Shown one piece after another: positions 6,147 to 13,418 of a stretch of DNA of 23,523 nucleotides. Each line of letters starts with the position of its first letter. The stretch's first letter is position 1. Source of the stretch: Candidatus Omnitrophota bacterium. GTDB lineage: Bacteria; Omnitrophota; Omnitrophia; Omnitrophales; JACQLI01. The stretch is taken from NCBI GenBank assembly GCA_016204125.1, contig JACQLI010000049.1:1-23523 (forward strand). Direction: 5' to 3'. Below the pieces are notes generated by a model that made no database searches, was not told where the DNA came from, and was given only the letters and a program-made list of their open reading frames with translations. The position numbers were made by a program, and so were the translations under genes.

Positions 6147-7196
6147 ATGAGATCTTTTGAACACGGTTATTTCTTAGAGCAGCCCATATCCCAGGATATG
6201 CTTATAACCGTCCGCGTGTTGGGAGAGCACCGTGGCCGCCAGAGTTTGTACCAAGAACAGTCTCCGCAGCTTCTGGAAACTTTGAAGCGCATCGCTATGA
6301 TTCAAAGTGTTGAGTCTTCCAACCGCATCGAGGGTATTACTGTGGATCGGGATCGGCTTGAGGCGATCCTGGCCAAAAAGACAAAGCCACAGGACCGTTC
6401 TGAAAAGGAAGTGGCGGGCTACCGAAATGTCCTTGCCGAGATTCACGCCAATGCAAACCGTTTGAAATTATCACCTGAACTTATTCTTCAATTTCATCGG
6501 GAAATGTACGCTCTGACAGGTGAAAAAGGCGGCCATTGGAAAGAGAAAGACAACGCCATCCTGGAAGTCCGGCCTGACGGCCGTCAGGTTGTCCGCTTTA
6601 AACCTGTTTCAGCCTTATCAACATCTTCATTCATGAGGAAGCTCTGCCAGTTTTACCATCAAGCCTTGGAGGAACGAAAGGCTGAGCCGCTTCTGATCAT
6701 CGCCTCCTTTATTTTTGATTTCGAATGTATCCATCCCTTTTGGGATGGCAACGGCAGAATAGGCCGGCTTCTGACTTTATTGCTTCTTTATCAGGCCGGC
6801 TACGAAGTCGGAAGATTCGTCAGCCTAGAACGGCTTATTGAGGACAGCAAGGAAACTTATTACGAAACGTTGTTGAAAAGTTCTCAGCACTGGCATGAAG
6901 AAAAGCATGACCTTCGCCCCTGGTGGAATTATTTTCTTGGCACCTTGATCGCTGCTTACAAAGAATTTGAAGATCGGGTCGGCGTTGTTACTTCGGCTCG
7001 CGGGGCGAAGCGCGAAATGATCCGGCAGACCATCGGACGATTGCCAACACGTTTTCGTTTTAGCGAGCTTCACCGTGCTTGTCCTGGAGTCAGTTATCCA
7101 ACCTTGAAACGCGCCCTTTTCGATCTCAAACGCGAAAAAAAGGTTAGATGCCTTGGCAAAGGCCGGGACGCGGAATGGGAACGAATAGGATCATGA
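6147..7196 (+). CDS. Fic family protein with N-terminal inhibitory motif and C-terminal winged helix
   Basis: 349 residues. The Fic active-site loop is complete: HPFWDGNGRIGR at residues 196-207, with the catalytic His at 196. Fic enzymes typically transfer AMP from ATP to a hydroxyl of a target protein. The upstream helix SSNRIEG (S58, E62, G63) fits the inhibitory (S/T)xxxE(G/N) motif, so this would be a class II, self-inhibited Fic protein with the inhibitory helix in the same chain. The last 60 residues (RFRFSELHRACPGVSYPTLK, then ALFDLKREKKV) look like a winged-helix DNA-binding domain, as in many chromosomal Fic proteins. ATG 6147 has GAGG 8 bases upstream. There is no separate antitoxin gene next to it. 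It is bracketed by direct repeats (6062 and 7246), which suggests arrival as a cassette. Confidence 0.92.
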   Translation: MRSFEHGYFLEQPISQDMLITVRVLGEHRGRQSLYQEQSPQLLETLKRIAMIQSVESSNRIEGITVDRDRLEAILAKKTKPQDRSEKEVAGYRNVLAEIHANANRLKLSPELILQFHREMYALTGEKGGHWKEKDNAILEVRPDGRQVVRFKPVSALSTSSFMRKLCQFYHQALEERKAEPLLIIASFIFDFECIHPFWDGNGRIGRLLTLLLLYQAGYEVGRFVSLERLIEDSKETYYETLLKSSQHWHEEKHDLRPWWNYFLGTLIAAYKEFEDRVGVVTSARGAKREMIRQTIGRLPTRFRFSELHRACPGVSYPTLKRALFDLKREKKVRCLGKGRDAEWERIGS

Positions 7197-7199
7197 ACC

Positions 7200-7238
7200 A
7201 TTAATAGGATCACGAAACACCTATGTGATCCTATTAAT
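7200..7238. repeat. Perfect 14-bp inverted repeat after the Fic gene
   Basis: ATTAATAGGATCAC (7200-7213), an 11-base loop, GTGATCCTATTAAT (7225-7238). The core AATAGGATCA also occurs once more as a direct copy at 7184-7193, overlapping the end of the Fic coding sequence. No T-run follows, so it is a poor intrinsic terminator; it could be an operator or a bidirectional processing signal. Confidence 0.7.
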
Positions 7239-7245
7239 CTGTATC

Positions 7246-7270
7246 AGGATTTTGGGGATTTTAAGAAGCT
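7246..7270 (+). repeat. Direct repeat right of the Fic gene
   Basis: AGGATTTTGGGGATTTT followed by AAGAAGCT; partner of the copy at 6062-6086. Confidence 0.5.
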
Positions 7271-7273
7271 TAT

Positions 7274-7351
7274 ATGAATAAAAAGCGTGTGTGGATACAA
7301 ACCTTCGGCTGCCCCCTCGGCGCGATCCGCCTCGGGACTGCTTACGGATAA
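7274..7351 (+). pseudogene. Severed 5' end of a second MiaB-type methylthiotransferase
   Basis: ATG followed by codons for NKKRVWIQTFGC: this is how MiaB proteins begin, up to and including the first cluster-binding Cys. Directly after that codon the sequence changes to GC-rich repeat-like DNA (PLGAIRLGTAYG in this frame) and stops at TAA 7349. A complete miaB starts 16 bases downstream with a different N-terminus, so this is not its own start. It looks like the remnant of another methylthiotransferase gene broken at the TFGC motif. Confidence 0.5.
7310..7340. repeat. GC-rich repeat-like segment
   Basis: On the minus strand it contains two CCGAGG(C/G)GG units in direct order about 15 bases apart. 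It is much richer in GC than its surroundings and begins exactly where the MiaB-like head ends. Probably a dispersed repeat; other copies are needed to define its ends. Confidence 0.4.
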
Positions 7352-7366
7352 GGTGATTTGGACGTT

Positions 7367-8749
7367 ATGAAGGTAGATGAAAAGAAGGGTTTGAAGGTTG
7401 CTATCCCCACCTTCGGGTGTCAAATGAATGAGTATGACACTCAAGTGGCGGCGGGGCTATTGGCGCATCAAGGGTACACGCTTGTCGAGGATGAGAGTGA
7501 GGCGGATATTGTTTTGATGAATACCTGTTCGGTGCGGGAGCATGCGGAAGATCGGGTGTTCAGCCGACTTGGAATGTTAGGGAAAGCGAAGAGAGGAAAT
7601 CCCGATCTGATTGTGGGCTTGATGGGTTGTATGGTTGAGGAGCACCGTGAGAAGCTCTTCAAACGGTTTCCGCAACTCGATTTGATGATCGGTACGCGGA
7701 ATATCAAAGAATTGCCAGCACTGATAGAAGAAGTGGCAAGCAGCAGGCAACAGGTAGCAAGGATCAAGCAGGACGGGATATCGATTGAATATACCGATCT
7801 CATTCAAAGGGACTCGAAATTCCATGCCTGGCTTCCGATTATGACGGGCTGCAACAAAGTCTGCACCTTTTGCATTGTACCGATTACGCGGGGCGCGGAG
7901 GTTTCGATGCCGGCGCGCGAAGTTTACCGCGAAGCGAGTCGATTGGTCGGCGAGGGAGTGAAGTGGATTACGCTCCTCGGACAGAATGTGAATTCGTACT
8001 ACGGAGCGTACTACGGAGGCGTTACTGACAGTGCCACGCTGAGACAGCCTGGCTCCCACAGTAACGCCTCCTCGGAATTTCCTGAGCTGCTTGATATGCT
8101 TTGTCAAATTGAAGGGCTTGAGAGGATTTCGTTTACCACGTCACACCCCTCTGATGCCACGGAGGAGCTCTTTCAGGTGATAGCCAAGAATCCTAAAATC
8201 TCACGCCGTTTCCATCTTCCGCTCCAGTCGGGATCGGACAAAATTTTGAAGCGGATGAAAAGACTCCACCGATATGAGGATTACAAACAAAAGATCAACC
8301 GATTGCGTGAGCTCGTCTCCGACATCTCTATCACAACGGATATCATCGTCGGTTTTTCGGGTGAAGCTGAAGAAGATTATGAAGCGACTCGGAGGGCGAT
8401 CGAAGAAATCCGATATGACGGCGCCTATATCTTTAAATATTCCGTTCGCGCAGGCACGCCCGCAGCCAAACTTCCTGATGATGTGCCTCAAGAGATGAAG
8501 GAAAAAAGACATCAAGATTTGTTAGCTCTTCAGAAAGAAATCTCCATGGGAAAAAACCGCTCATGGCTCGGCCGAACCGTTCAGGTATTTGTGGAAGGCC
8601 AGAGCGCAAGAAATGCCGATGATCTTTTGGGTCGAACCCTCCAAGAGAAGAAAGTCGTTTTTAAAGGTCCTTGCGACCTCATTGGAACGACGCAGTCCGT
8701 TACTCTTCACGACGTCAAAAACGAGACCTTTCTGGGTCGCCTCTCCTAA
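7367..8749 (+). CDS. miaB: tRNA-2-methylthio-N6-dimethylallyladenosine synthase
   Basis: 460 residues from ATG 7367. MiaB is a radical-SAM enzyme that adds the methylthio group to i6A37 of tRNA, using two iron-sulfur clusters. The N-terminal domain has the three cluster Cys in TFGCQMNEYD, MNTCSVREHA and GLMGCMVEE. The radical-SAM domain has TGCNKVCTFCIVP (CxxxCxxC), LLGQNVNSY and FTTSHPSD. A C-terminal TRAM domain starts near GRTVQVFVEG. Between NSY and FPELL is an extra stretch (YGAYYGGVTDSATLRQPGSH, then SNASS) encoded by a palindromic repeat, making the protein longer than usual. The ATG with AAGGTG 11 bases upstream is preferred over TTG 7358. First gene of an apparent operon with nnrE, lpdA, a glycosyltransferase and lipA. 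Confidence 0.93.
   Translation: MKVDEKKGLKVAIPTFGCQMNEYDTQVAAGLLAHQGYTLVEDESEADIVLMNTCSVREHAEDRVFSRLGMLGKAKRGNPDLIVGLMGCMVEEHREKLFKRFPQLDLMIGTRNIKELPALIEEVASSRQQVARIKQDGISIEYTDLIQRDSKFHAWLPIMTGCNKVCTFCIVPITRGAEVSMPAREVYREASRLVGEGVKWITLLGQNVNSYYGAYYGGVTDSATLRQPGSHSNASSEFPELLDMLCQIEGLERISFTTSHPSDATEELFQVIAKNPKISRRFHLPLQSGSDKILKRMKRLHRYEDYKQKINRLRELVSDISITTDIIVGFSGEAEEDYEATRRAIEEIRYDGAYIFKYSVRAGTPAAKLPDDVPQEMKEKRHQDLLALQKEISMGKNRSWLGRTVQVFVEGQSARNADDLLGRTLQEKKVVFKGPCDLIGTTQSVTLHDVKNETFLGRLS
7733..7763 (+). repeat. GCA-rich low-complexity track inside miaB
   Basis: Degenerate GGCAAG/CAGCAGGCAACAGGTAGCAAG units encode ASSRQQVARIKQ, between the N-terminal domain and the radical-SAM domain, where families vary. 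It resembles dispersed GCAGGTAGCAAG-type repeats and could be a second in-frame insertion, but it may be ordinary linker. Confidence 0.3.
8015..8071. repeat. 57-bp imperfect palindromic element inserted in frame in miaB, copy 2
   Basis: Outer arms GGAGGCGTTACTG (8015-8027) and CAGTAACGCCTCC (8059-8071) are perfect. Inner arms GCCACGCT/AGCCTGGC pair with one mismatch around a GAGAC loop. Length is 57 bp, exactly 19 codons, and the frame is kept. Sequence and layout match the element at 5216-5270. Confidence 0.8.
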
Positions 8750-8763
8750 TCCTAAGCCCTTCC

Positions 8764-9435
8764 ATGCGAGCCGTTACAGCCGCTGAAATGCGAGAAATCG
8801 ATAGGCGGACTATCGAAGAATTCGGTATCCCGAGTTACGAATTGATGGAGAAGGCTGGGAAGGCCGTTGCCGAAGAGACGGCCAAACTCGCTGGCCCGCA
8901 GCCCAAAAAAATTCTCATTCTTGCTGGCAAGGGAAACAATGGAGGTGATGGACTCGTTGTAGCTCGTTATCTCCACGAAAAAGGCTACAAGGTAGAAGTG
9001 CTTCTTTTCTCCGAAGGGAAAAAGTTGAAGGCTGATCCTGCCAGAAATTTCGTCGCCAATGCGAAACTTTCCATTCCATGCCGTGTGGTGGGGGAGCATT
9101 TTGCGTGGGAAACCGTCCCTCAGCTTTTTGGTGAGTTTGATGTTATCATTGACGCACTTTTCGGCGTGGGGCTTAATAAGGACCTAACCGAACCCTATTT
9201 GGGTCTTATTCAGAGAGTGAATCAGTCTGGCTTAAAAGTTGTGAGTGTCGACATTCCGTCAGGTCTTGATGCGGATACGGGGAAAGTTTGGGGCGCTTGT
9301 GTTAAAGCTGATCTAACCGTGACAATGGGACTACCCAAAAAAGGTTTTTACGAAGGAGAAGGGCCTCGCGTGACGGGGAGAATCGAAGTGGCTGATATCG
9401 GAATTCCAAAGGAGCTGATCAATGCCTTCGTATGA
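8764..9435 (+). CDS. nnrE: NAD(P)H-hydrate epimerase (YjeF N-terminal domain, stand-alone)
   Basis: 223 residues from ATG 8764 (MRAVTAAEMREIDRRTIEE). It converts the R and S forms of damaged NAD(P)H hydrate so that the dehydratase can repair them. Visible family blocks are SYELMEKAG, the nucleotide-binding ILAGKGNNGGDGLVVAR, DVIIDALFGVGL, SVDIPSGLDADTG and VTMGLPKKG. The ADP/ATP-dependent dehydratase domain that is fused in many bacteria is absent, and no separate copy is in the window. The start is chosen at the conserved RAVTAAEMR opening; an upstream in-frame ATG at 8671 lies inside miaB. The stop overlaps the lpdA start by 14 bases, so the two are translationally linked. Confidence 0.9.
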   Translation: MRAVTAAEMREIDRRTIEEFGIPSYELMEKAGKAVAEETAKLAGPQPKKILILAGKGNNGGDGLVVARYLHEKGYKVEVLLFSEGKKLKADPARNFVANAKLSIPCRVVGEHFAWETVPQLFGEFDVIIDALFGVGLNKDLTEPYLGLIQRVNQSGLKVVSVDIPSGLDADTGKVWGACVKADLTVTMGLPKKGFYEGEGPRVTGRIEVADIGIPKELINAFV

Positions 9436-10792
9436 TTTAGCGATTATTGGGGCAGGGCCTGGCGGCTTTGAGGCTGCGCTTCGAGCCAAAGAATTGGGGT
9501 TTAAAGTCGCCCTCATCGAAAAGGCGGATGCAGGTGGCACTTGCCTTAACACGGGTTGTATCCCTACGAAGGCACTTCTTGCCTCCACGAAACTTCTCAC
9601 CAAAATCCGAAATGCGGCTTCCTACGGTCTTTCTGTCTCAGAAATCTCTGCAGATTTAAATGCCATGGTGAATCGAAAAAATAGAATTGTTGAGACCCTT
9701 AAAAAAGGAATGACCGAGACCCTTAAAAAATCGGGGGTTGAATGGATCGTCGGCACGGCTGCTTTTCTCAGTAAAAATCGCTTACGCGTAACGAACAAAA
9801 ACGAGACCCAAGAAATTGATTCCCAATCGATCCTCATCGCTACAGGAGCGGGTCCTATGCCACTCAAAGGAGCCCCTTTTGATGGAAAAGGGATCCTTTC
9901 ATCAACTGATATTCTTGAATTGAGAAATGTCCCCAAAAGGCTTCTTATCATCGGGGGGAGTGTGATCGGAGTTGAGTTTGCTTCGATCTTTGAGCCGCTT
10001 GGCGTAAAAGTCACAATCGTTGAAATGCTGGAACGCCTCCTCTTTAACGAAGATGAAGAAGTGTCGAGACGACTCGAATCGATATTCCGCCGCAAGGGGA
10101 TCGAAACTCACACGGGCGAAAAAGTGCAGGCCTTGACAGTACAAAATAATGCGGTGCAGGCGATCCTTGAATCAGGATTAAAATTAGAGGCCGATCTGGC
10201 TTTAATCGCGATCGGACGCAGGCCTTATCTCGAAAGCCTCGGACTTGAAAATGCGGGGATCAAAATAGAAAAGGGAGCGATTGCGGTGAATGAATTCTTG
10301 GAGACAAGCGCACCAGGAATCTACGCGATCGGGGATGTCACCACTCGTTCCACTGGCCTCGCTCACGGGGCCTCGGCCGAGGGGGTGCGAGTGGTTGAAA
10401 ACCTCAAAGGGTCTAAAAAGAAAATGGATTACGGAACAATTCCCTACTGCATTTATTCCGATCCTGAGGTAGCGAGCGTTGGGAACGCCAGGGCCGTGCG
10501 AAGGAATACAGTCGAAGAGACGGTGGAATGCAAGGTTCTCTTCTCAAGTCTTGGCAAGTCGCAAATAGAGGGGGAGACCGAGGGGTTTCTTAAGATGATT
10601 GCCTCAAAGCGGGATGGTCGTATTTTGGGAGTTTCCGCCATAGGGGCACATGTCACCGAACTTATTCATGAAGGGGCTTTAGCCATCCAAGCAGGCCTTA
10701 GCGTGAAAACGCTTGCTGAGACTATTCATGCCCACCCTACAGAGAGCGAAATCTACCAGAAAGCTGTCCAAAAACTTCGTTTATTGCTATGA
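9422..10792 (+). CDS. lpdA: Dihydrolipoyl dehydrogenase (E3)
   Basis: 456 residues. This flavoprotein reoxidises dihydrolipoamide with NAD. The FAD loop is IIGAGPGGFEAA at the N-terminus, the redox-active disulfide is CLNTGC (C41 and C46), the NAD loop is IIGGSVIGVEFASIF, the second FAD segment is GIYAIGDVT, and the catalytic His lies in HAHPTESE near the C-terminus; all are intact. AAGGAG sits 7 bases before the ATG. No E1 or E2 subunits of a 2-oxoacid dehydrogenase are in the window, but lipA and a lipoyl-type domain follow in the same operon. The last bases overlap the next gene by ATGA. Confidence 0.94.
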   Translation: MPSYDLAIIGAGPGGFEAALRAKELGFKVALIEKADAGGTCLNTGCIPTKALLASTKLLTKIRNAASYGLSVSEISADLNAMVNRKNRIVETLKKGMTETLKKSGVEWIVGTAAFLSKNRLRVTNKNETQEIDSQSILIATGAGPMPLKGAPFDGKGILSSTDILELRNVPKRLLIIGGSVIGVEFASIFEPLGVKVTIVEMLERLLFNEDEEVSRRLESIFRRKGIETHTGEKVQALTVQNNAVQAILESGLKLEADLALIAIGRRPYLESLGLENAGIKIEKGAIAVNEFLETSAPGIYAIGDVTTRSTGLAHGASAEGVRVVENLKGSKKKMDYGTIPYCIYSDPEVASVGNARAVRRNTVEETVECKVLFSSLGKSQIEGETEGFLKMIASKRDGRILGVSAIGAHVTELIHEGALAIQAGLSVKTLAETIHAHPTESEIYQKAVQKLRLLL

Positions 10793-12138
10793 AGATATTA
10801 ATCATTTTCTTTTTAATCCTAGGAGTTGTGACCGGTCTTATTGCTGTTCTAAGATCGTATGAAGGTTCCAACGATTTCGACACTTATTACAAGGCCGGTC
10901 AAGCTGCGCTCAAAGGGGGAGAACTCTATGAAGTAAAGTCCTTGGTTAAAATCAAAGGTAAGATATCGCCGTTTCTTTACTCTCCAGTGACTGCGTGTTT
11001 CTTTAGCCTCTTCGCGTTCCTTCCATTAGGTTTAGCTGCTTTCCTTTGGAATACAGTAAACATTGTTCTGTTTGCTGGTTGTCTTGCTTTAATGTCAAAG
11101 TATCTTGACTTAAGCCTTCGAGACTTAACTTATCTTTGGAACACTCTTCCTAAAGTGGACATTTTTGTGGCTGGATTCATGACCTTAGCTTTTCTGCTTG
11201 ATAATCTTACTATGTCTCAAGTTAATATTTTGATCTTTTTCCTCCTATTGCTGATGGTTGATTTTTGGTCCAAGGGAAAAAGTCTCATCTCGGGCATCGT
11301 TCTCTCTTTTGCAATCTTAATCAAGATGACTCCTGTACTATTCTGCGTTTATTTTATGCTGAAAAGGGAATGGAAGCTCTTAGGGGGGACTTTAATAGGA
11401 TTAGTTCTCTTTGTCTTGCTAATCCCGACTCTTTTTTTGGGCCTGTCGAATAATTGGATACGCCACAGACAGTGGCTAGAGACAACGTTCCAACCTCTTT
11501 TTATGCATGATTCTTCAGGAGAATTGAGCAATCGCATTGCCAATGGTCATATGACAGCCCTTCTTGCAGAAAAGAACCAATCACTGGAAGCGACATTTAC
11601 CCGTCTTTTTTTAAAAGATCGAAATGGTTACGCCTACAATCCAAACTATCCCTTTCGACTTGCACGAAAATATGAAAAGTTGCCTGTTCTTGGAGGTGGA
11701 ATTCAGCGGGAGATTCTAAAGGTAGTCATCCGTGGCTTTCAGGCAATTATGCTTTTGCTCCTTGTTTTTGCATGGTCTAGCCGCGGAAAAAGCAGATGCC
11801 AGTATAACTGTTCTCTTGGGATCTCACTCGTCTTTCTGACTATGACTCTCTTATCACCCTTCTCTCGTAGCCACCAGTTTATCGTTTGGATGTTTCCTTA
11901 TTTCACCATCCTCTCACTTCAACGACGGGCCATAGAAACATGGCAGGCCCATGTTCTTCCATGGATGGGGAGAGTGGCCTCGCTTGTGTACTCCCTTCAA
12001 ATATTGCCTTACGGTAAGGCTGCAGGAATGGGTATGTGGGCAAATTTAATTTTATGGAGTGGTTTTCTTATGGCGATACTCCTGGACAAATCTACGCTTG
12101 ACACTAAGGACTCTTTTGATAGAATGCGCCCGTTTTAA
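10789..12138 (+). CDS. GT87-like (DUF2029) polytopic membrane glycosyltransferase
   Basis: 449 residues with about ten hydrophobic segments. The opening has an N-terminal helix, then SNDFDTYYKAGQAALKG and a LYEVKSL ... FLYSPVTACFFSLFAFLP block, which match the GT87 mannosyltransferase-like family. Members use polyprenyl-phosphate sugars on the outer face of the membrane, and the acidic residue in the first loop (here in NDFD) is the expected catalytic site. LIKMTPVLF and LLSPFSRSHQF are further family-like blocks. The acceptor is unknown. It starts inside the stop of lpdA (ATGA). Its place between lpdA and lipA is odd for a cell-surface enzyme and may only reflect a convenient operon. Confidence 0.72.
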   Translation: MKILIIFFLILGVVTGLIAVLRSYEGSNDFDTYYKAGQAALKGGELYEVKSLVKIKGKISPFLYSPVTACFFSLFAFLPLGLAAFLWNTVNIVLFAGCLALMSKYLDLSLRDLTYLWNTLPKVDIFVAGFMTLAFLLDNLTMSQVNILIFFLLLLMVDFWSKGKSLISGIVLSFAILIKMTPVLFCVYFMLKREWKLLGGTLIGLVLFVLLIPTLFLGLSNNWIRHRQWLETTFQPLFMHDSSGELSNRIANGHMTALLAEKNQSLEATFTRLFLKDRNGYAYNPNYPFRLARKYEKLPVLGGGIQREILKVVIRGFQAIMLLLLVFAWSSRGKSRCQYNCSLGISLVFLTMTLLSPFSRSHQFIVWMFPYFTILSLQRRAIETWQAHVLPWMGRVASLVYSLQILPYGKAAGMGMWANLILWSGFLMAILLDKSTLDTKDSFDRMRPF

Positions 12139-12155
12139 GGGGAGAAATTAGATTC

Positions 12156-13040
12156 ATGCGGCGTTTTCCTGATTGGCTGAGACGACAACTTCCTGTAAGT
12201 TCATCTCAGAAGACTTGGCATATCTTGGGGAAATATGGGCTGAACACAGTTTGCGAATCCGCTCTTTGCCCCAATCGTAGCGAGTGTTACTCACAAAAGA
12301 CAGCTACGTTTATGATCTTGGGCGATCGATGCACCAGGCGTTGCGGCTTCTGCGCAGTGGAGACGGGACTGGGGGAAGTCGTTGAAGCAGATGAACCCGA
12401 GCGTCTTGCCCGCGCTGCAGAAGAGTTAGGACTTCGGTATGTGGTGGTTACCTCAGTTGCAAGGGACGACCTCGTTGATGAAGGTGCCGAGCACTTCTAT
12501 CGATGCGTTACGGCTATCAAAGACCGTATTGAAGGGGTTGAAGTCGAGGTTCTGACGCCTGATTTTCATGCCAGGGAAGAATTGATCAGAAGAATCTGCG
12601 AGGCAAACCCCACCGTATACAATCATAATATTGAGACGGTGGAGAGGTTACAAAGGCTTGCACGTCCTCAGGCAAAGTATGATCGTTCTTTGAAGGTCCT
12701 CAGTTTGGTGAAACAGCTTTTTCCCCATATCTTGACAAAGAGTGGATTGATGTTAGGCTTGGGAGAGACGGAGGACGAAGTCATCAGTGCGGCTTGCGAT
12801 TTACGGGAAGTGGGTTGCGAGATTTTGACGTTGGGGCAGTATCTTTCGCCGAGCGAAGAACATTTGAAGGTTAAAGAATTTATCCCGCCAGAAGTTTTTC
12901 GAAGACTAGCCGATACTTTAAGGCAAATGGGTTTCCGCGAGGTTTACGCGGGTCCCTATATCAGGAGTTCCTACCACGCAGCCGAAACACTTGATGCAGC
13001 TCGGGAGGAAATGACTCTTGAAAAAGTGAATGAAGGATGA
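12156..13040 (+). CDS. lipA: Lipoyl synthase
   Basis: 294 residues. LipA inserts two sulfurs into protein-bound octanoyl groups using radical SAM chemistry. The auxiliary cluster motif CESALCPNRSEC (C33, C38, C44) and the radical-SAM motif RCTRRCGFC (C59, C63, C66) are complete. TSVARDDLVDEGAEHF, YNHNIETVERL, KSGLMLGLGET and TLGQYLSPSEEHL are present, and the C-terminal RSSYHA supplies the serine ligand of the auxiliary cluster. GGGGAGAA lies about 9 bases upstream of the ATG. No octanoyl transferase (lipB) or lipoate ligase is in the window. The next gene encodes a lipoyl-type domain without an acceptor lysine. Confidence 0.95.
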   Translation: MRRFPDWLRRQLPVSSSQKTWHILGKYGLNTVCESALCPNRSECYSQKTATFMILGDRCTRRCGFCAVETGLGEVVEADEPERLARAAEELGLRYVVVTSVARDDLVDEGAEHFYRCVTAIKDRIEGVEVEVLTPDFHAREELIRRICEANPTVYNHNIETVERLQRLARPQAKYDRSLKVLSLVKQLFPHILTKSGLMLGLGETEDEVISAACDLREVGCEILTLGQYLSPSEEHLKVKEFIPPEVFRRLADTLRQMGFREVYAGPYIRSSYHAAETLDAAREEMTLEKVNEG

Positions 13041-13046
13041 CTGGTC

Positions 13047-13319
13047 ATGGTGGAAGTAACACTGACAAATCTTCCAAAAGGTGTTGGAGAAGCAACAATT
13101 CAGGCCTGGTATTTTGAAGAAGGCGATGCTATTGTTCAGGGGGATGAAATTGTGGAGCTTGTAACAGAGGAAGGAGCGGTTACGCTCACTGCTCCAGTTT
13201 CTGGTATCCTAGCCGAAGTTTATTATGACGAAGGCGAAACAGTGGAGCAAGGCGAAGTCCTCTGCCTCATCGAGACGGAAGATGAGGATGATGAGGAAGA
13301 CGAGGATGAGGAGGAATAA
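13047..13319 (+). CDS. Stand-alone biotinyl/lipoyl-type domain lacking the acceptor lysine
   Basis: 90 residues. The fold is clear: VEVTLTNLPKGVGEATI, AWYFEEGDAIVQGDEIVELV, then TLTAPVSGILAEVYYDEGETVEQGEVLCLIE, as in E2 lipoyl domains. In lipoyl domains the hairpin between the halves reads (E)TDKA with the modified Lys. Here it reads T-E-E-G-A (residues 40-44) and the position aligned with Lys is E42. The only Lys in the whole protein is K11, far from the hairpin. The tail is almost purely acidic (EDEDDEEDEDEEE). It follows lipA by 6 bases, with AAGGA 10 bases upstream of the ATG. It may be a decoy, docking or regulatory domain, or a degenerate one; it cannot carry lipoate at the usual site. 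Confidence 0.8.
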   Translation: MVEVTLTNLPKGVGEATIQAWYFEEGDAIVQGDEIVELVTEEGAVTLTAPVSGILAEVYYDEGETVEQGEVLCLIETEDEDDEEDEDEEE

Positions 13320-13418
13320 TTGCATTCATTTCAAAGCGTGACTTTAGTAACACCGTTATCTGCAGACAAAATATTTGAGACACATCGTCTACATGTAGAC
13401 AACGGTATTGAAAAGTGA
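13320..13418 (+). CDS. Possible small ORF A
   Basis: A TTG immediately after the stop of the previous gene opens 32 codons (MHSFQSVTLVTPLSAD, then KIFETHRLHVDNGIEK). Composition is protein-like but I recognise no family. Its end overlaps the next small ORF by GTGA. It may be non-coding. Confidence 0.2.
   Translation: MHSFQSVTLVTPLSADKIFETHRLHVDNGIEK
13352..13406. promoter_or_regulatory. Inverted repeat with a perfect 14-bp palindrome upstream of the aminotransferase gene
   Basis: GTCTACATGTAGAC (13387-13400) is a perfect palindrome. It lies inside a wider inverted repeat, ACCGTTATCTGCA (13352-13364) against TGTAGACAACGGT (13394-13406), matching at 11 of 13 positions. It could be a repressor operator or a decayed element end. 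No T-run follows. Confidence 0.45.

Noticed and set aside
7310..7340. Terminator after the Fic gene in the GC-rich segment
   Set aside because: No T-run follows and the symmetry is weak; the two CCGAGG units are in direct order.
4406..7360. Integrated phage or insertion sequence
   Set aside because: ORF6N and Fic genes are often mobile, but no transposase, integrase, phage structural gene or clear terminal inverted repeats are present.
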